DNA of 64,000 nucleotides from CAXTSE01 sp964246985 (GCA_964246985.1 CAXTSE010000016.1:1-64000), one strand, 5' to 3'; positions 41,069-49,761 are shown, counted from the stretch's first letter. The notes: generated by a model not told the origin, from the sequence alone. Numbers and translations: made by a program.

Positions 41069-42243
41069 AACAGGGATCCACCGCGAGCGGACTCGCGATC
41101 GCCGTGCTCGGCTCACTCGCGTTCGGCACCTCCGGCGCACTCATCAAGCCGCTCCTCGAGGCCGGCTGGTCACCCGCCGCCGCGGTCACCGCGAGGGCGC
41201 TGACCGCAGCCGTCGTGCTCGCGCCCGTCGCGATCATCGCTCTCCGCGGCCGCTGGGCGGCGCTCTGGCGCGGCCGATGGCGCGTGCTCGGCATGGGCCT
41301 CGTCGGCGTCTCGGCGACGCAGCTGGCCTACTTCGCCGCCCTGCAGACGGTCCCGGTGTCGACGGCGCTGCTCATCGAGTTCCTCGCCCCTCTCCTGCTG
41401 GTGGGATTCGCCTGGGCGCGCACTCGGCGGATGCCGCATCCGGTCGTCCTCGTCGGATCCCTCCTCGCGGTGGCCGGCCTGGTGCTCGTCATCGGCCCCG
41501 GAGCGCTCCGCGCCGTCGATCCCGTCGGACTCGCGTTCGCGTTCACCGCGGCCATCGGCTGCGCCGTCTACTTCGTGATCGCCGCCCGCCCGAGCGACGA
41601 CCTGCCGCCCGTCGCGCTGTCGGCGGCGGGACTGCTGGTCGGCGGGCTGGCGCTGGCGGCGATCGGGGGCACCGGACTGCTGCCCATGAGCGCGTCCTTC
41701 GGCGCCCTGCCGCTGTTCGGCGGAACCGCCCCGTGGTGGGTTCCGCTGCTCCTCGTCGCGGTGGTCAGCACCGCCTTCGCCTACGCCGCGGGCATCACCG
41801 CCGCGGGTCGGCTCGGGTCGCGGCTGGCGTCGTTCGTGGGCCTGCTCGAGGTGGTCTTCGCCTCGCTGTTCGCCTGGCTCCTGCTCGGCGAGCAGCTCAC
41901 GCCCGTCCAGCTGCTGGGCGGCGCGCTCATCCTCGGGGGCATCGCGGCGGTGCGGGCCGATCGCTCGGGTCGCGGGAGCGACGTCGCGAGTCAGCCCGTC
42001 ATCCGGCTTCCGGAGAGCACGAGCAGCACCACATCGATCACCGAGGCGGCGATGACCAGCCGGAACAGTCCCCGGACCGCCCCCCTGCGCACCCCGATCA
42101 CCGTGCCGACGGTGGCGATGGCCGCCGACGCGACGAGTCCCGCGATTCCGAGCGGGGGGCCGAGCCCGATCGCGAGCGCGATCGCGGCCCCCAGCAGCGC
42201 CGCCCAGGTCACCACGATCGACGGGGTGCTGCCGAGGCGGTGA
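41065..42243 (+). CDS. EamA-family (DMT) exporter with a long antisense-overlapping tail
   Basis: Ten hydrophobic helices in ~305 residues form two EamA repeats ('FGTSGALIKPLLEAGWSP', 'ATQLAYFAALQTVPVSTALLIEFLAPLLLVG', in part; 'LGSRLASFVGLLEVVFASLFAWLLLGEQLTP', in part). These proteins usually export amino acids or metabolites and end near residue 300. Here the frame continues for ~83 polar residues to 42243, and this tail lies entirely over the 3' part of the convergent UbiA gene. The tail is probably not selected as protein but no earlier stop exists. Divergent from the CGNR regulator. Confidence 0.85.
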   Translation: MKQGSTASGLAIAVLGSLAFGTSGALIKPLLEAGWSPAAAVTARALTAAVVLAPVAIIALRGRWAALWRGRWRVLGMGLVGVSATQLAYFAALQTVPVSTALLIEFLAPLLLVGFAWARTRRMPHPVVLVGSLLAVAGLVLVIGPGALRAVDPVGLAFAFTAAIGCAVYFVIAARPSDDLPPVALSAAGLLVGGLALAAIGGTGLLPMSASFGALPLFGGTAPWWVPLLLVAVVSTAFAYAAGITAAGRLGSRLASFVGLLEVVFASLFAWLLLGEQLTPVQLLGGALILGGIAAVRADRSGRGSDVASQPVIRLPESTSSTTSITEAAMTSRNSPRTAPLRTPITVPTVAMAADATSPAIPSGGPSPIASAIAAPSSAAQVTTIDGVLPRR

Positions 42244-42815
42244 GGGAGGCCGCGCACGCCTGTCGCGGCGTCGTCGGCGAGGTCCGGCAGCACGTTCGCG
42301 AAATGGGCGCCGAGTCCGAGCAGGGCCCCCGCGGCGATCACCGGCAGGGCGGCGCCGACCGGCTCGGGCCGGGCCAGGGTCACGATGGCGGGCAGGGTGC
42401 CGAAGCTGACGAGGTAGGGGAGCGCCGACAGCGGCGTGCGCTTGAGCCCGACGTTGTACGACCAGGCCGAGACCAGGAACACCAGGTGCGCGAGCGCCGC
42501 CGGCAAGCCGAGCGGCAGGGACAGGACGACGGATGCGGCGGCCGCTCCCACGGCCACCTCCAGTGCCAGCCGGGCCGAGAGGTCTCCCCGCGCCACCGGC
42601 TTGTCGCGGCGGCCCACCGCGCGGTCCCGCGCGGCGTCGATGGCGTCGTTCGAGAGCCCGACCGAGCACTGCCCGAGCAGCATCACGGCCCCGAGCAGGG
42701 CGACGCGTCCGGCATCGAGCCCGCTCGCCACGCCGAGCAGCACCGTGATGAGGGTGACGGCGGCCCCCGGTCCGGGATGCGTCGACAGCGCGAGCGCGCG
42801 CAGTCGGGAGGCCAT
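41991..42815 (-). CDS. UbiA-family prenyltransferase
   Basis: 274 residues, seven to nine membrane helices. The first Asp-rich motif 'SNDAIDAARDRAVGRRDKP' matches NDxxDxxxD of UbiA enzymes, and 'NVLPDLADDAATGVRGLP' is the second. It transfers a prenyl group to a ring or glycerol acceptor; the UbiA-like group used in actinobacterial quinone, carotenoid or decaprenyl pathways cannot be separated further. The frame continues upstream, but the ATG at 42815 is chosen: TACTGT lies six bases before it. The 3' 253 bp overlap the EamA frame. Confidence 0.85.
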   Translation of the reverse strand: MASRLRALALSTHPGPGAAVTLITVLLGVASGLDAGRVALLGAVMLLGQCSVGLSNDAIDAARDRAVGRRDKPVARGDLSARLALEVAVGAAAASVVLSLPLGLPAALAHLVFLVSAWSYNVGLKRTPLSALPYLVSFGTLPAIVTLARPEPVGAALPVIAAGALLGLGAHFANVLPDLADDAATGVRGLPHRLGSTPSIVVTWAALLGAAIALAIGLGPPLGIAGLVASAAIATVGTVIGVRRGAVRGLFRLVIAASVIDVVLLVLSGSRMTG

Positions 42816-42821
42816 GGGTTC

Positions 42822-42851
42822 ACAGTACGGGCGTCGCGTCGACCGTAGGAT
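42822..42851. promoter_or_regulatory. Divergent leaderless promoters for the UbiA and PH-like membrane protein genes
   Basis: TACTGT on the reverse strand (42822-42827) is six bases before the ATG at 42815. TAGGAT on the forward strand (42846-42851) is six bases before the GTG at 42858. The starts are 42 bp apart. Confidence 0.6.
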
Positions 42852-42857
42852 CGGGGC

Positions 42858-43931
42858 GTGTCGATCAGCACCACCGCTCCGCGCGTCTTCCGTGCGACCG
42901 CAGGCAGCACCGCCGTCGGAGCCGCGCTCATCGCCCTCGGCACCGCCGCCGCGGCGTTCGGTGCCGGCTGCGCCGTCATCCTGCTGGCGCACGGCGGCCT
43001 CCGCCGCAGCGTGCAGGACGTCGTGGTGACCATCGTCATCGTCGCCGTCGTGATCGCCGGGCTCGCCCTCATCGCGGCCCGGATCACGACCCGCGTCGTC
43101 GTCGAGGCCGGGGAGGTGCGCGTCGAGCGGCTCGGCCGCGTGATCCGCCGGTGGGATCGCCCGACGTCGCAGTTCGGCTCGCGCGCCGTCCGTACCGGTG
43201 ACGGGGCGACCGCCGCCACCGCCCGCCACCTCGTCGTCACCTCGGCCGGCTCCGTCGACGACTACCCGCTCTGGCGCTTCAGCGAGGAGCAGTTCACCGA
43301 GCTCGTGGCCCTGCTCGCCCCGGTGCGCCTGCCCGGCCCAGCCGCGGCCCCGACCGCGGCTGCGGAGGTCGCCGCTCCGGCGGTCGTGCCGACGTCCGGC
43401 ACCTTCGCGCTCGACAGGAGGCCGCTCACCCGCGTCGTGAGGCGCAGCCTGCTGGCCGGGCTCGGCTCGCTGCTCGTGCTCTTCGTCATCACGATCGTCG
43501 TGCTCGACCTGATCGCGGCCGACGACGAGACCTTCCCCGGCCTGCTCGCGCTCGCCGTGGCCGTCGTCGCCTTCCTCCTGCTGGCGTCGGCCGTCGTGGT
43601 GCGGCAGCGGGCGACGCTGACGCCGCTCCCGAGCGTCGTCCAGGTCTCGCCGTCGAGCATCCGCATCAGCGAGCGCACGGGCGAGCGCGATGTGCCGCTC
43701 GGCTCGCTCACGCGGATCGACGTCACGCCCTCGAGCTACACGGTGGGGCCGCGGATGCTCGTGCTCGTCCCCGCGGACGGCTCGCGGGCGGTCCGGGTGC
43801 CGCTCGGCGGCGCGGGCGTGACGCCGCAGCAGCGTCACGCGATCTTCCCGGAGTACGCGGCATTCGTCGACACCGTGCTCGCCGCGAGTGCCTGGCGAGG
43901 TCCCGGGTTCGTGAGGTTCCTGCTCGGCTGA
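42858..43931 (+). CDS. Membrane protein with duplicated two-helix plus PH-like units
   Basis: 357 residues. Two similar halves: helices ~15-45 and ~53-75, then a soluble region with 'VVEAGEVRVERLGRVIRRWDRP' (in part: GEVRVERLGRVIRR); helices ~195-220 and ~226-248, then 'VQVSPSSIRISERTGERDVPLGSLTRIDVTP' (in part: SSIRISERTGERDVPLGSLT). The soluble parts look like bacterial PH-like beta domains. An Ala/Pro linker separates the halves. GTG start at 42858 with leaderless geometry. No function assigned. Confidence 0.7.
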   Translation: MSISTTAPRVFRATAGSTAVGAALIALGTAAAAFGAGCAVILLAHGGLRRSVQDVVVTIVIVAVVIAGLALIAARITTRVVVEAGEVRVERLGRVIRRWDRPTSQFGSRAVRTGDGATAATARHLVVTSAGSVDDYPLWRFSEEQFTELVALLAPVRLPGPAAAPTAAAEVAAPAVVPTSGTFALDRRPLTRVVRRSLLAGLGSLLVLFVITIVVLDLIAADDETFPGLLALAVAVVAFLLLASAVVVRQRATLTPLPSVVQVSPSSIRISERTGERDVPLGSLTRIDVTPSSYTVGPRMLVLVPADGSRAVRVPLGGAGVTPQQRHAIFPEYAAFVDTVLAASAWRGPGFVRFLLG

Positions 43932-43969
43932 GCGACGGATCCACGCGCGCCGGATACCCTGAAGGCGAC

Positions 43970-44452
43970 ATGCATCTCATCGAAGACGCCGACCTGCTGC
44001 GCGGCATCCTGCCCGGCCGGTGGACGATCACCGCGACCAACTTCCCCATGTGGCTGACCGGCGAGCGCCGCCAGCCGACCTTCGAGTACGGGGTGCTCCG
44101 CGACGATCCGCTGGTGCTCTCCGACGTCGTCAGCTACACCGACGCCGCGGGCAAGGTCAAGACGATCCGCGGCAAGGACCGCTGGCGGGGCCACCACTTC
44201 ACCTGGCGAGGCGCGGGTCCGCTCTCGCTGGTCACCAGCAACTGGGCCGTGATCCGCGCCGACGAGGATCTCGTGACGCTGCGCTTCGAGAAGTCGCTCG
44301 CGTCGCCGGCGGGCGTCGACATCATCGCCCGCGAGGGGATGGACTCGAGCGGCGTGCGCGCCTTCGTCGCCGCCGATCCCGCCGCGTTCGGCCTCACGAT
44401 CGAGGAGTTCGCGAGCCTCACCTGGCTCGACCAGGTGCCGCCCGCCTCCTAA
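43970..44452 (+). CDS. Hypothetical protein, lipocalin-like
   Basis: 160 residues, soluble. 'ILPGRWTITATNFPMWLTGERRQPTFEYGVL' and 'RWRGHHFTWRGAGPLSLVTSNWAVIRADEDLVTLRFEKS' (quoted in part: GRWTITATNFPMW; HHFTWRGAGPLSLVTSNWAV) alternate like a small beta-barrel with many Trp residues. GAAGG precedes the ATG at 43970. The 3' end overlaps the convergent winged-helix gene by 4 bp. Annotated in relatives only as hypothetical, to my knowledge. Confidence 0.65.
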   Translation: MHLIEDADLLRGILPGRWTITATNFPMWLTGERRQPTFEYGVLRDDPLVLSDVVSYTDAAGKVKTIRGKDRWRGHHFTWRGAGPLSLVTSNWAVIRADEDLVTLRFEKSLASPAGVDIIAREGMDSSGVRAFVAADPAAFGLTIEEFASLTWLDQVPPAS

Positions 44453-45519
44453 TCGAGGAGCTCGGCCGGAAGGCCGACGAAGTCCCCGTACGCGGAGAGG
44501 GCACGCCGCACCGCGCGCAGCGTCCCGGCGCTCAGGGAGTCGAACGGCTGCAGCGTCACGGCGACCCGGCGCGCCGACCTCTCGCGCTTCCACGTGCCGA
44601 CGATCTCCCCGTCGACGACGATGAACGACAGGAACATGCCGTTGCCGCCCGGCACGACAGCGTCGGCGTGCTCCGGGGCGAGGATCGCGCTGCGATCGGT
44701 GTAGCCGAGCAGGTACTCGTCGAAGCCCGGCAGCAGGTGGACGGCCGACGAGGCCGGCTCGAGGCCGGGGCGGTGCAGGTACTCGACGTCGTCGACGACG
44801 AGCGCGTCGAGCTGATCGCGCACGGCGGCGAGCCCGGCCCGCGTGTCGGTGAGGGTCAGCCCCGACCACCAGGCCAGATCCCGCACCGTGGCCGGACCGT
44901 GGCCGGAGAAGTAGCGCAGCGCGAGCTCGGCCAGCGCCGCGTCGCGGGCGAGCACCCGCGGGGTGCGCGCCCACTCGTCGAGCAGCGCGTAGGTCCGCTG
45001 CCCGCTCAGCACCACGACGCCGGTGTGCGCGAGGTTGCCGAGCAGGTGTGCTCCGCGCTGGCCGGCCGTCGACACCCCGGCGTCGTCGAGGGCCGCGAGG
45101 AGCGCGGCACGCTCGACGTGCGCTCCGCCCGAGAGCCGGCCGCGGGCGACCTCCTCTGCTCGCGCGAAGTCCGAGTCGGTGAGCTCGAGCTGCCGATGGC
45201 GACCGGCTGCGGTGCGCACCTGGCGCTCGCCGGTGAGCGCCAGCATCCAGCCCAGGTCGTCGGGGCTGGTGACGTGCAGGGTGCCGCGCATCGGCCAGGA
45301 CCGCACGAAGCCCCCGCTCTCGTGCGCGGCCTCGACGCTCGCGAACGTGCTCCCCGAGGTGCGTACGCCGATCGCCCACATCGTGCCGGGGTAGTCCTGT
45401 GCCTGCATCGCGAGCAGGGACCGCACGGTGGATGCCGGGTCGGGCGAGGCGGGATCCGCGACCCCGAGAGCGGTCAGACGCAGCGCGGCCAGCAGCCTCC
45501 GCTGCTCGGCCGTCGGCAT
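44449..45519 (-). CDS. Winged-helix DNA-binding domain-containing protein (HTH_42/AlkZ-like)
   Basis: 356 residues. 'LRLTALGVADPA', 'SLLAMQAQDYPGTMWAIGVR', 'SWPMRGTLHVTSPDDLGWML' and 'LLPGFDEYLLGYTDRS' are hallmarks of the HTH_42 family, which includes the DNA glycosylases AlkZ and YcaQ for crosslink repair. The glycosylase QxQ/QxD-type motif appears as 'MQAQDYPG' (Q-A-Q-D), consistent with activity. The ATG overlaps the stop of the upstream phosphatase gene, so the two form a unit. Function as a glycosylase is inferred from family only. Confidence 0.83.
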   Translation of the reverse strand: MPTAEQRRLLAALRLTALGVADPASPDPASTVRSLLAMQAQDYPGTMWAIGVRTSGSTFASVEAAHESGGFVRSWPMRGTLHVTSPDDLGWMLALTGERQVRTAAGRHRQLELTDSDFARAEEVARGRLSGGAHVERAALLAALDDAGVSTAGQRGAHLLGNLAHTGVVVLSGQRTYALLDEWARTPRVLARDAALAELALRYFSGHGPATVRDLAWWSGLTLTDTRAGLAAVRDQLDALVVDDVEYLHRPGLEPASSAVHLLPGFDEYLLGYTDRSAILAPEHADAVVPGGNGMFLSFIVVDGEIVGTWKRERSARRVAVTLQPFDSLSAGTLRAVRRALSAYGDFVGLPAELLD

Positions 45520-46547
45520 CAGGCGCCGGACTCCGGCAGCAGGCCGATCTCGCTCAGCTGCGCGCTGAGTCCCGCCCCGTCGACCGCCGAGACCCAGGTG
45601 ATGTCGCCGCGCAGCTCGTTGGCGTCGCTGCGGCCGCCGGCCAGCACCGCCTGCCCGGGTGTCAGCTTGCGGATCGCGACCGCCGCGACGTTCTGCGGGT
45701 GCTCGGCCGCGAACTCGCCGTAGAGCATCGGGTCGTGCTGCCCGTCGTCGCCGATCAGCAGCCAGCGCACGTGCGGGAACTCGGCGGCGAGCCGCTTGAG
45801 GTTCTCGCGCTTGTGCTGGGGTCCGCTGCGGAACCAGCGCTCGACGGTGGGCCCCCAGTCGGTGAGCAGCAGCGGTCCGCGCGGGTAGAGGTTGCGGCTC
45901 AGGAAGCGGCTGAGGGTGGGGACGACGTTCCAGGCGCCCGTCGAGAGGTAGATGACGGGGGTGCCCGGATGCGCGCGGGCCAGCCGCTCGTAGAGCACCG
46001 ACATGCCCGCGACGGGGGTGCGCGCGTGCTCGTCGAGCACGAAGGTGTTCCAGGCCGCGAGCAGCGGGCGGGGGAGCGCAGTCACCATGACGGTGTCGTC
46101 GACGTCGGAGACGATCCCGAAGTCGAGGTCGCCGTCGACGATGAAGACGGACGTCTCGACGGTGTGGCCGTCGGGGATGCTGAGGGTGATCATCTGCCAA
46201 CCGGGCGCGATCACCGCGTCGAGGTCGATCTCGATGTCGAGCACGCCGCCGCGGTCGGTCGTGATGGTGCGCACGCTCTCGCCGACGCGCACCTCGACCT
46301 GCACGTCGCGCACCGGGATCGACGTGAAGCTGCGCCACCCGCGGATGCCGGCCAGCGGCACCTTCCGGTCGCGCTCGGGACGCAGAACCACGCGCCCGAG
46401 GACGCGCACCCAGCGGGGTCCGCCGTAGCCGGTGAACGGCAGGATCGTGGGCACGAGACCGCGGCCGCGACCGAACCCCTCGCGAAGGCCGTGCAGACGG
46501 TCCTCGAGGCGCGCCGCGAGGTGGGGGGAGGGGGAGGAGGCGGACAT
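45519..46547 (-). CDS. App1-type phosphatase domain protein (DUF2183)
   Basis: 342 residues. Catalytic region 'GIVSDVDDTVMVTALPRP' (DxDxT, HAD-like), 'VIYLSTGAWNV', and 'WLLIGDDGQHDPMLYGEFAAEHP' (in part: LLIGDDGQHDPMLYGEF) match yeast App1 phosphatidate phosphatase and its bacterial relatives. A beta-rich N-terminal region ('VPLAGIRGWRSFTSIPVRD') precedes it. Soluble and probably peripheral. Its substrate in bacteria is not established. Divergent from the TetR gene. Confidence 0.85.
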   Translation of the reverse strand: MSASSPSPHLAARLEDRLHGLREGFGRGRGLVPTILPFTGYGGPRWVRVLGRVVLRPERDRKVPLAGIRGWRSFTSIPVRDVQVEVRVGESVRTITTDRGGVLDIEIDLDAVIAPGWQMITLSIPDGHTVETSVFIVDGDLDFGIVSDVDDTVMVTALPRPLLAAWNTFVLDEHARTPVAGMSVLYERLARAHPGTPVIYLSTGAWNVVPTLSRFLSRNLYPRGPLLLTDWGPTVERWFRSGPQHKRENLKRLAAEFPHVRWLLIGDDGQHDPMLYGEFAAEHPQNVAAVAIRKLTPGQAVLAGGRSDANELRGDITWVSAVDGAGLSAQLSEIGLLPESGA

Positions 46548-46634
46548 TTGGTTTCCAGTGTGACACGTGCGGAGTTTTGATCGTTTCCATAGCTTCGAGC
46601 GCTACAGTGGTGCGATCAGGCAGAGGAGATCAAA

Positions 46635-47288
46635 ATGCCAGAGGCCCACCTCTCACCCGCTCGCAACGACAATATCGCGGTCATCCGCAATGAGCCGGTG
46701 CAGGCACGCTCGACAGCGCGACTCGCGGCGCTGCTCGATGCCGCTGCAGAGGTCATCTCCGAGATCGGCTACGAGCGCCTGACGACGGCCATGGTGGCCG
46801 ACCGCGCGGGCGCCTCCATCGGCACCGTCTACCGATACTTCCCCGACCGCATCGCCGTGCTGCAGAGCCTCGCCGCCCGCAACGCCGAGCGCTACACCGG
46901 ACGCGTGCTCGACGAGCTGACCGATCCCCGCCACGCCGACTGGTCCGCTGCGCTGAGCGCCGCGATGGCCATCTTCGTCGAGGCCTACCGCACCGAGCCC
47001 GGCTTCGCCTCGCTCCGCCTCGGCGACGTGCTCGACCTCCGCCCCGCGGTCGGCTCGCCTGCGAACTCGATCCTCGCCGACCAGATGTTCCAGGCCCTCG
47101 TGGCCCGCTTCGACCTCGACGCGAGCGACGACGCGCGTCTCGCGTTCGAGGCGACCCTCGAGATGTCGGATGCGATAGCCGCCCGCGCCTTCTCGCGCGA
47201 CCCGCAGGGGCACGAGGCGTTCCTGAAGCACGGGTCCACGATGACGATGGCGCTGCTGGGCGACCATTTCGGGGTTCCTGCGCGCTGA
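46635..47288 (+). CDS. TetR-family transcriptional regulator
   Basis: 217 residues. A ~20-residue extension precedes the helix-turn-helix: 'RLAALLDAAAEVISEIGYERLTTAMVADRAGASIGTVYRYFPDRIAVL' (in part: LTTAMVADRAGASIGTVYRYF). The ligand domain is helical. GAGGAG precedes the ATG at 46635. TTTTGATC (46575-46582) and GATCAAAA (46628-46635) form an 8-bp inverted repeat spanning the promoter; TACAGT (46612-46617) is a possible -10. Targets may be itself, the divergent App1-like unit or the transporter operon after it. Confidence 0.88.
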   Translation: MPEAHLSPARNDNIAVIRNEPVQARSTARLAALLDAAAEVISEIGYERLTTAMVADRAGASIGTVYRYFPDRIAVLQSLAARNAERYTGRVLDELTDPRHADWSAALSAAMAIFVEAYRTEPGFASLRLGDVLDLRPAVGSPANSILADQMFQALVARFDLDASDDARLAFEATLEMSDAIAARAFSRDPQGHEAFLKHGSTMTMALLGDHFGVPAR

Positions 47289-47358
47289 TCCGCGTCGCGC
47301 CGCGACCACACGCCTGACGCGCTCTCCCTGGGTGTCGGCTGATCACGGTGCGTAACAA

Positions 47359-47446
47359 ACCGACGCTGTCGGTGGGCGCGAATAGCCTGGTGGATGGACC
47401 GTCGCGCTCCCTGCGACGTGCTGAGAGCACCGCGGCGTCACGCCGT
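47359..47446 (+). promoter_or_regulatory. Promoter palindrome and structured leader of the osmolyte importer operon
   Basis: ACCGAC-GCT-GTCGGT (47359-47373) is a perfect 6+3+6 palindrome ahead of a TAGCCT -10 candidate (47383-47388). The leader then folds into three tandem hairpins: CGTCGC/GCGACG (47400-47418), GTGCT-GAG-AGCAC (47418-47430, sharing one base) and GGCG-TCA-CGCC (47434-47444). A repressor site plus structured leader is plausible. I could not match a known riboswitch. Confidence 0.4.
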
Positions 47447-47475
47447 CGGAGCCGCTGACCGCGAGGAGCCGCGCC

Positions 47476-48288
47476 ATGATCGAATTCCGTTCCGTGTCGA
47501 AGCGGTTCCCGGATGGAACGCTGGCGGTCGACGACTTCGACCTCGTCATCCCTGCGCGGCAGGTGACGGTGCTCGTGGGGTCGTCGGGCTCGGGCAAGAC
47601 GACGGTGCTCCGCATGATCAACCGCATGGTCGATCCGTCGTCGGGCTCCATCGTCATCGACGACGAGGACGTCGCGACCGTCGAGCCCGTCCAGCTGCGT
47701 CGCCGCATCGGCTACGTCATGCAGAACTCGGGCCTGCTGCCGCACCGCAAGGTCGTCGACAACATCGCCACCGTCCCCCGGCTCACCGGCGTGCCGAAGG
47801 CGGCAGCGCACGAGCGCGCCCTCGAGCTCATGGATGTGGTGGGACTCGACCGCGCCTTCGCCCAGCGCTACCCCAACCAGCTGTCCGGCGGCCAGCAGCA
47901 GCGCGTCGGAGTCGCCCGCGGGCTGGCCGCCGACCCCAACATCCTCCTCATGGACGAGCCGTTCGGCGCCGTCGACCCCATCGTGCGATCCGAGCTGCAG
48001 AACGAGGTGCTGCGGCTGCAGCGCGAGCTCGGCAAGACGATCGTCTTCGTCACCCACGACATCGACGAGGCCTTCCTGCTCGGCGACCAGGTCGTGATCC
48101 TGGCCACCGGGGGTCACATAGTGCAGGCCGGCACGCCCGAGCAGATCCTCGCCAACCCGGCCAGCGACTTCGTCGCGTCGTTCGTCGGCGCCGACCGCGG
48201 CAAGCGCGCGCTCAGTGAGAAGGTCGTCGACGGGCGCACCGTGCTCATCGACGGCGACGGCAACCCGGCCGGGGTGCTCACGCCGTGA
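47476..48288 (+). CDS. ABC transporter ATPase, glycine betaine/choline (OpuB/ProU) type
   Basis: 270 residues. Walker A 'GSSGSGKTT' (35-43), Q-loop 'VMQNSGLLPH', signature 'LSGGQQQRVGVARGL', Walker B 'ILLMDEP' and 'THDIDEAF' are complete. 'FPDGTLAVDDF' and 'RKVVDNIATVPRL' are typical of osmolyte importers. A short C-terminal extension is shorter than the double CBS domain of OpuAA. GAGGAG precedes the ATG. First gene of a four-gene operon with two permeases and a binding protein. Confidence 0.93.
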   Translation: MIEFRSVSKRFPDGTLAVDDFDLVIPARQVTVLVGSSGSGKTTVLRMINRMVDPSSGSIVIDDEDVATVEPVQLRRRIGYVMQNSGLLPHRKVVDNIATVPRLTGVPKAAAHERALELMDVVGLDRAFAQRYPNQLSGGQQQRVGVARGLAADPNILLMDEPFGAVDPIVRSELQNEVLRLQRELGKTIVFVTHDIDEAFLLGDQVVILATGGHIVQAGTPEQILANPASDFVASFVGADRGKRALSEKVVDGRTVLIDGDGNPAGVLTP

Positions 48289-49010
48289 ACTGGCTCGTCA
48301 ACAATTACGAGACGATCCCGCCTCTGCTCCTCAACCATCTCCGGCTGAGCGCGCTGCCGATCGTCATCGGATTCGTGCTGTCGATCCCGCTCGGCTGGCT
48401 GGCGTGGCGGTTCAAGGTCACCCGCGGCATCCTGCTGACGCTCGCGAGCCTGATCTACACGATCCCGTCGCTGGCGCTCATCACGGCGCTGCCGCCGCTG
48501 TTCGGATTCCCGTTCCTCAGCGAGATCCCGGTCACCATCGCCCTCACGCTCTACGCGGTGGCGATCATGGCACGCTCCTCGGCCGACGCGTTCGGCTCGG
48601 TGGACGCGGGGGTGCGCCAGTCGGCGACCGCGGTCGGCTACTCCGGGTGGCAGCGCTTTTGGACCGTGGAGTTCCCGCTCGCGGGGCCCGTGCTGCTCGC
48701 GGGTCTGCGCGTCGTCGCGGTCAGCACGATCGCCCTCGTCACGGTCGGCGCCATCGTCGGGGTCAAGAGCCTCGGCATCCTCTTCACCGACGGATCGCAG
48801 CGTCAGATCCCCCTCGAGGTGCTGACCGGACTGGTGCTCACCATGGTGCTCGCGCTGGTGATCGACCGGCTGCTCGTGCTGCTCGGGCGGTGGCTGATGC
48901 CGTGGTCCCGCGGTGACAAGCGTCAGCGCATCGTCGTCGGCCCCGCGGCTGGAGTGCGCGCTGATGGCGGCCTGGGCGGCGTCGGACTCGCCGACGGAGG
49001 AGCCTCGTGA
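48285..49010 (+). CDS. ABC transporter permease 1, glycine betaine/choline type
   Basis: 241 residues, about six membrane helices. 'GLLLTLASLIYTIPSLALITALPPLFGFP' (in part: IYTIPSLALITALPPLFG) and the coupling motif 'SATAVGYSGWQRFWTVEFPLAGPVLLAGLR' (in part: AVGYSGWQRFWTVEFPLAGP) are typical of OpuBB/OpuBD permeases. GTG start overlaps the ATPase stop; the end overlaps the second permease. The Gly-rich C-terminal tail is cytosolic. Confidence 0.92.
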   Translation: MNWLVNNYETIPPLLLNHLRLSALPIVIGFVLSIPLGWLAWRFKVTRGILLTLASLIYTIPSLALITALPPLFGFPFLSEIPVTIALTLYAVAIMARSSADAFGSVDAGVRQSATAVGYSGWQRFWTVEFPLAGPVLLAGLRVVAVSTIALVTVGAIVGVKSLGILFTDGSQRQIPLEVLTGLVLTMVLALVIDRLLVLLGRWLMPWSRGDKRQRIVVGPAAGVRADGGLGGVGLADGGAS

Positions 49011-49747
49011 ACCTCTTCGGAGACACCCTCGCCTGGATCGGCGAGCACTGGGCGAACGGCGAGATCGCGCTGCGCATCGGCGAGCACATGTTCTACACCG
49101 TGATCTCGATGATCATCGCCTCCGCCATCGCCATCCCCATCGGCTACTACATCGGCCACACCGGCAGGGGCCGCGATGTCGCGGTCGCCATATCCGGCGC
49201 GGCGCGAGCCCTGCCGTCGTTCGGTCTCATCCTGCTGCTGATCTCGCTGGTCGGCGTCCTTCAGCGTCCGATCGCGGCGTTCGCCGCGTTCGTGATCCTC
49301 GCGATCCCGTCGATCCTCGCGGGGGCGTACGCCGGAATCCAGGCTGTCGACCGCACCACGATCGACGCGGCGCGCGCCGTCGGGATGACCGAGTGGCAGA
49401 TCCTGTGGAAGGTCGAGGCACCGCTCGGCCTGCATCTGCTGGTGAGCGGACTCCGAGCCGGCACCCTGCAGGTCGTCGCGACGGTGACGCTGGCGGCCTA
49501 CATCAACCTCGGCGGTCTCGGCTACGACATCCTGCAGGGCATCCCCCTGCGCCGTGATGAGCAGGTGCTCGGAGCCGCGATCGTCGTGATCGCGCTCGCC
49601 CTGCTGCTCGACGCGCTCTTCGGCGCCGCGACCGCGGTCGTCGACCGTGTGATCCCCGACGGGACCCGCCCGCAGCGGCGTGCCCGCAAGCTCCGCAGCA
49701 CCCCAGTCCGGGGCGCCGCGGCGGTGGAAGTTCCCACCAGTTCATGA
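49007..49747 (+). CDS. ABC transporter permease 2, glycine betaine/choline type
   Basis: 246 residues, about six membrane helices, homologous to the first permease: 'ISGAARALPSFGLILLLISLVG' (in part: ARALPSFGLILLL) and EAA loop 'ARAVGMTEWQILWKVEAPLGLHLL' (in part: AVGMTEWQILWKVEAPLG). 'YINLGGLGYDILQGI' near the C-terminus is also conserved. GTG start overlapping the previous stop. The pair would form the heterodimeric channel. Confidence 0.92.
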   Translation: MNLFGDTLAWIGEHWANGEIALRIGEHMFYTVISMIIASAIAIPIGYYIGHTGRGRDVAVAISGAARALPSFGLILLLISLVGVLQRPIAAFAAFVILAIPSILAGAYAGIQAVDRTTIDAARAVGMTEWQILWKVEAPLGLHLLVSGLRAGTLQVVATVTLAAYINLGGLGYDILQGIPLRRDEQVLGAAIVVIALALLLDALFGAATAVVDRVIPDGTRPQRRARKLRSTPVRGAAAVEVPTSS

Positions 49748-49761
49748 AAAGGACGAACAAC

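Noticed and set aside
46575..46635. TTTTGATC/GATCAAAA inverted repeat as TetR operator
   Set aside because: The arms are 45 bp apart and one overlaps the start codon; too loose for a standard TetR site, so only mentioned with the gene.
47400..47460. TPP-riboswitch-like CTGAGAG..TGACC pattern before the osmolyte importer
   Set aside because: The conserved second helix and the terminal TPP core bases are missing, and the gene context is osmolyte transport.
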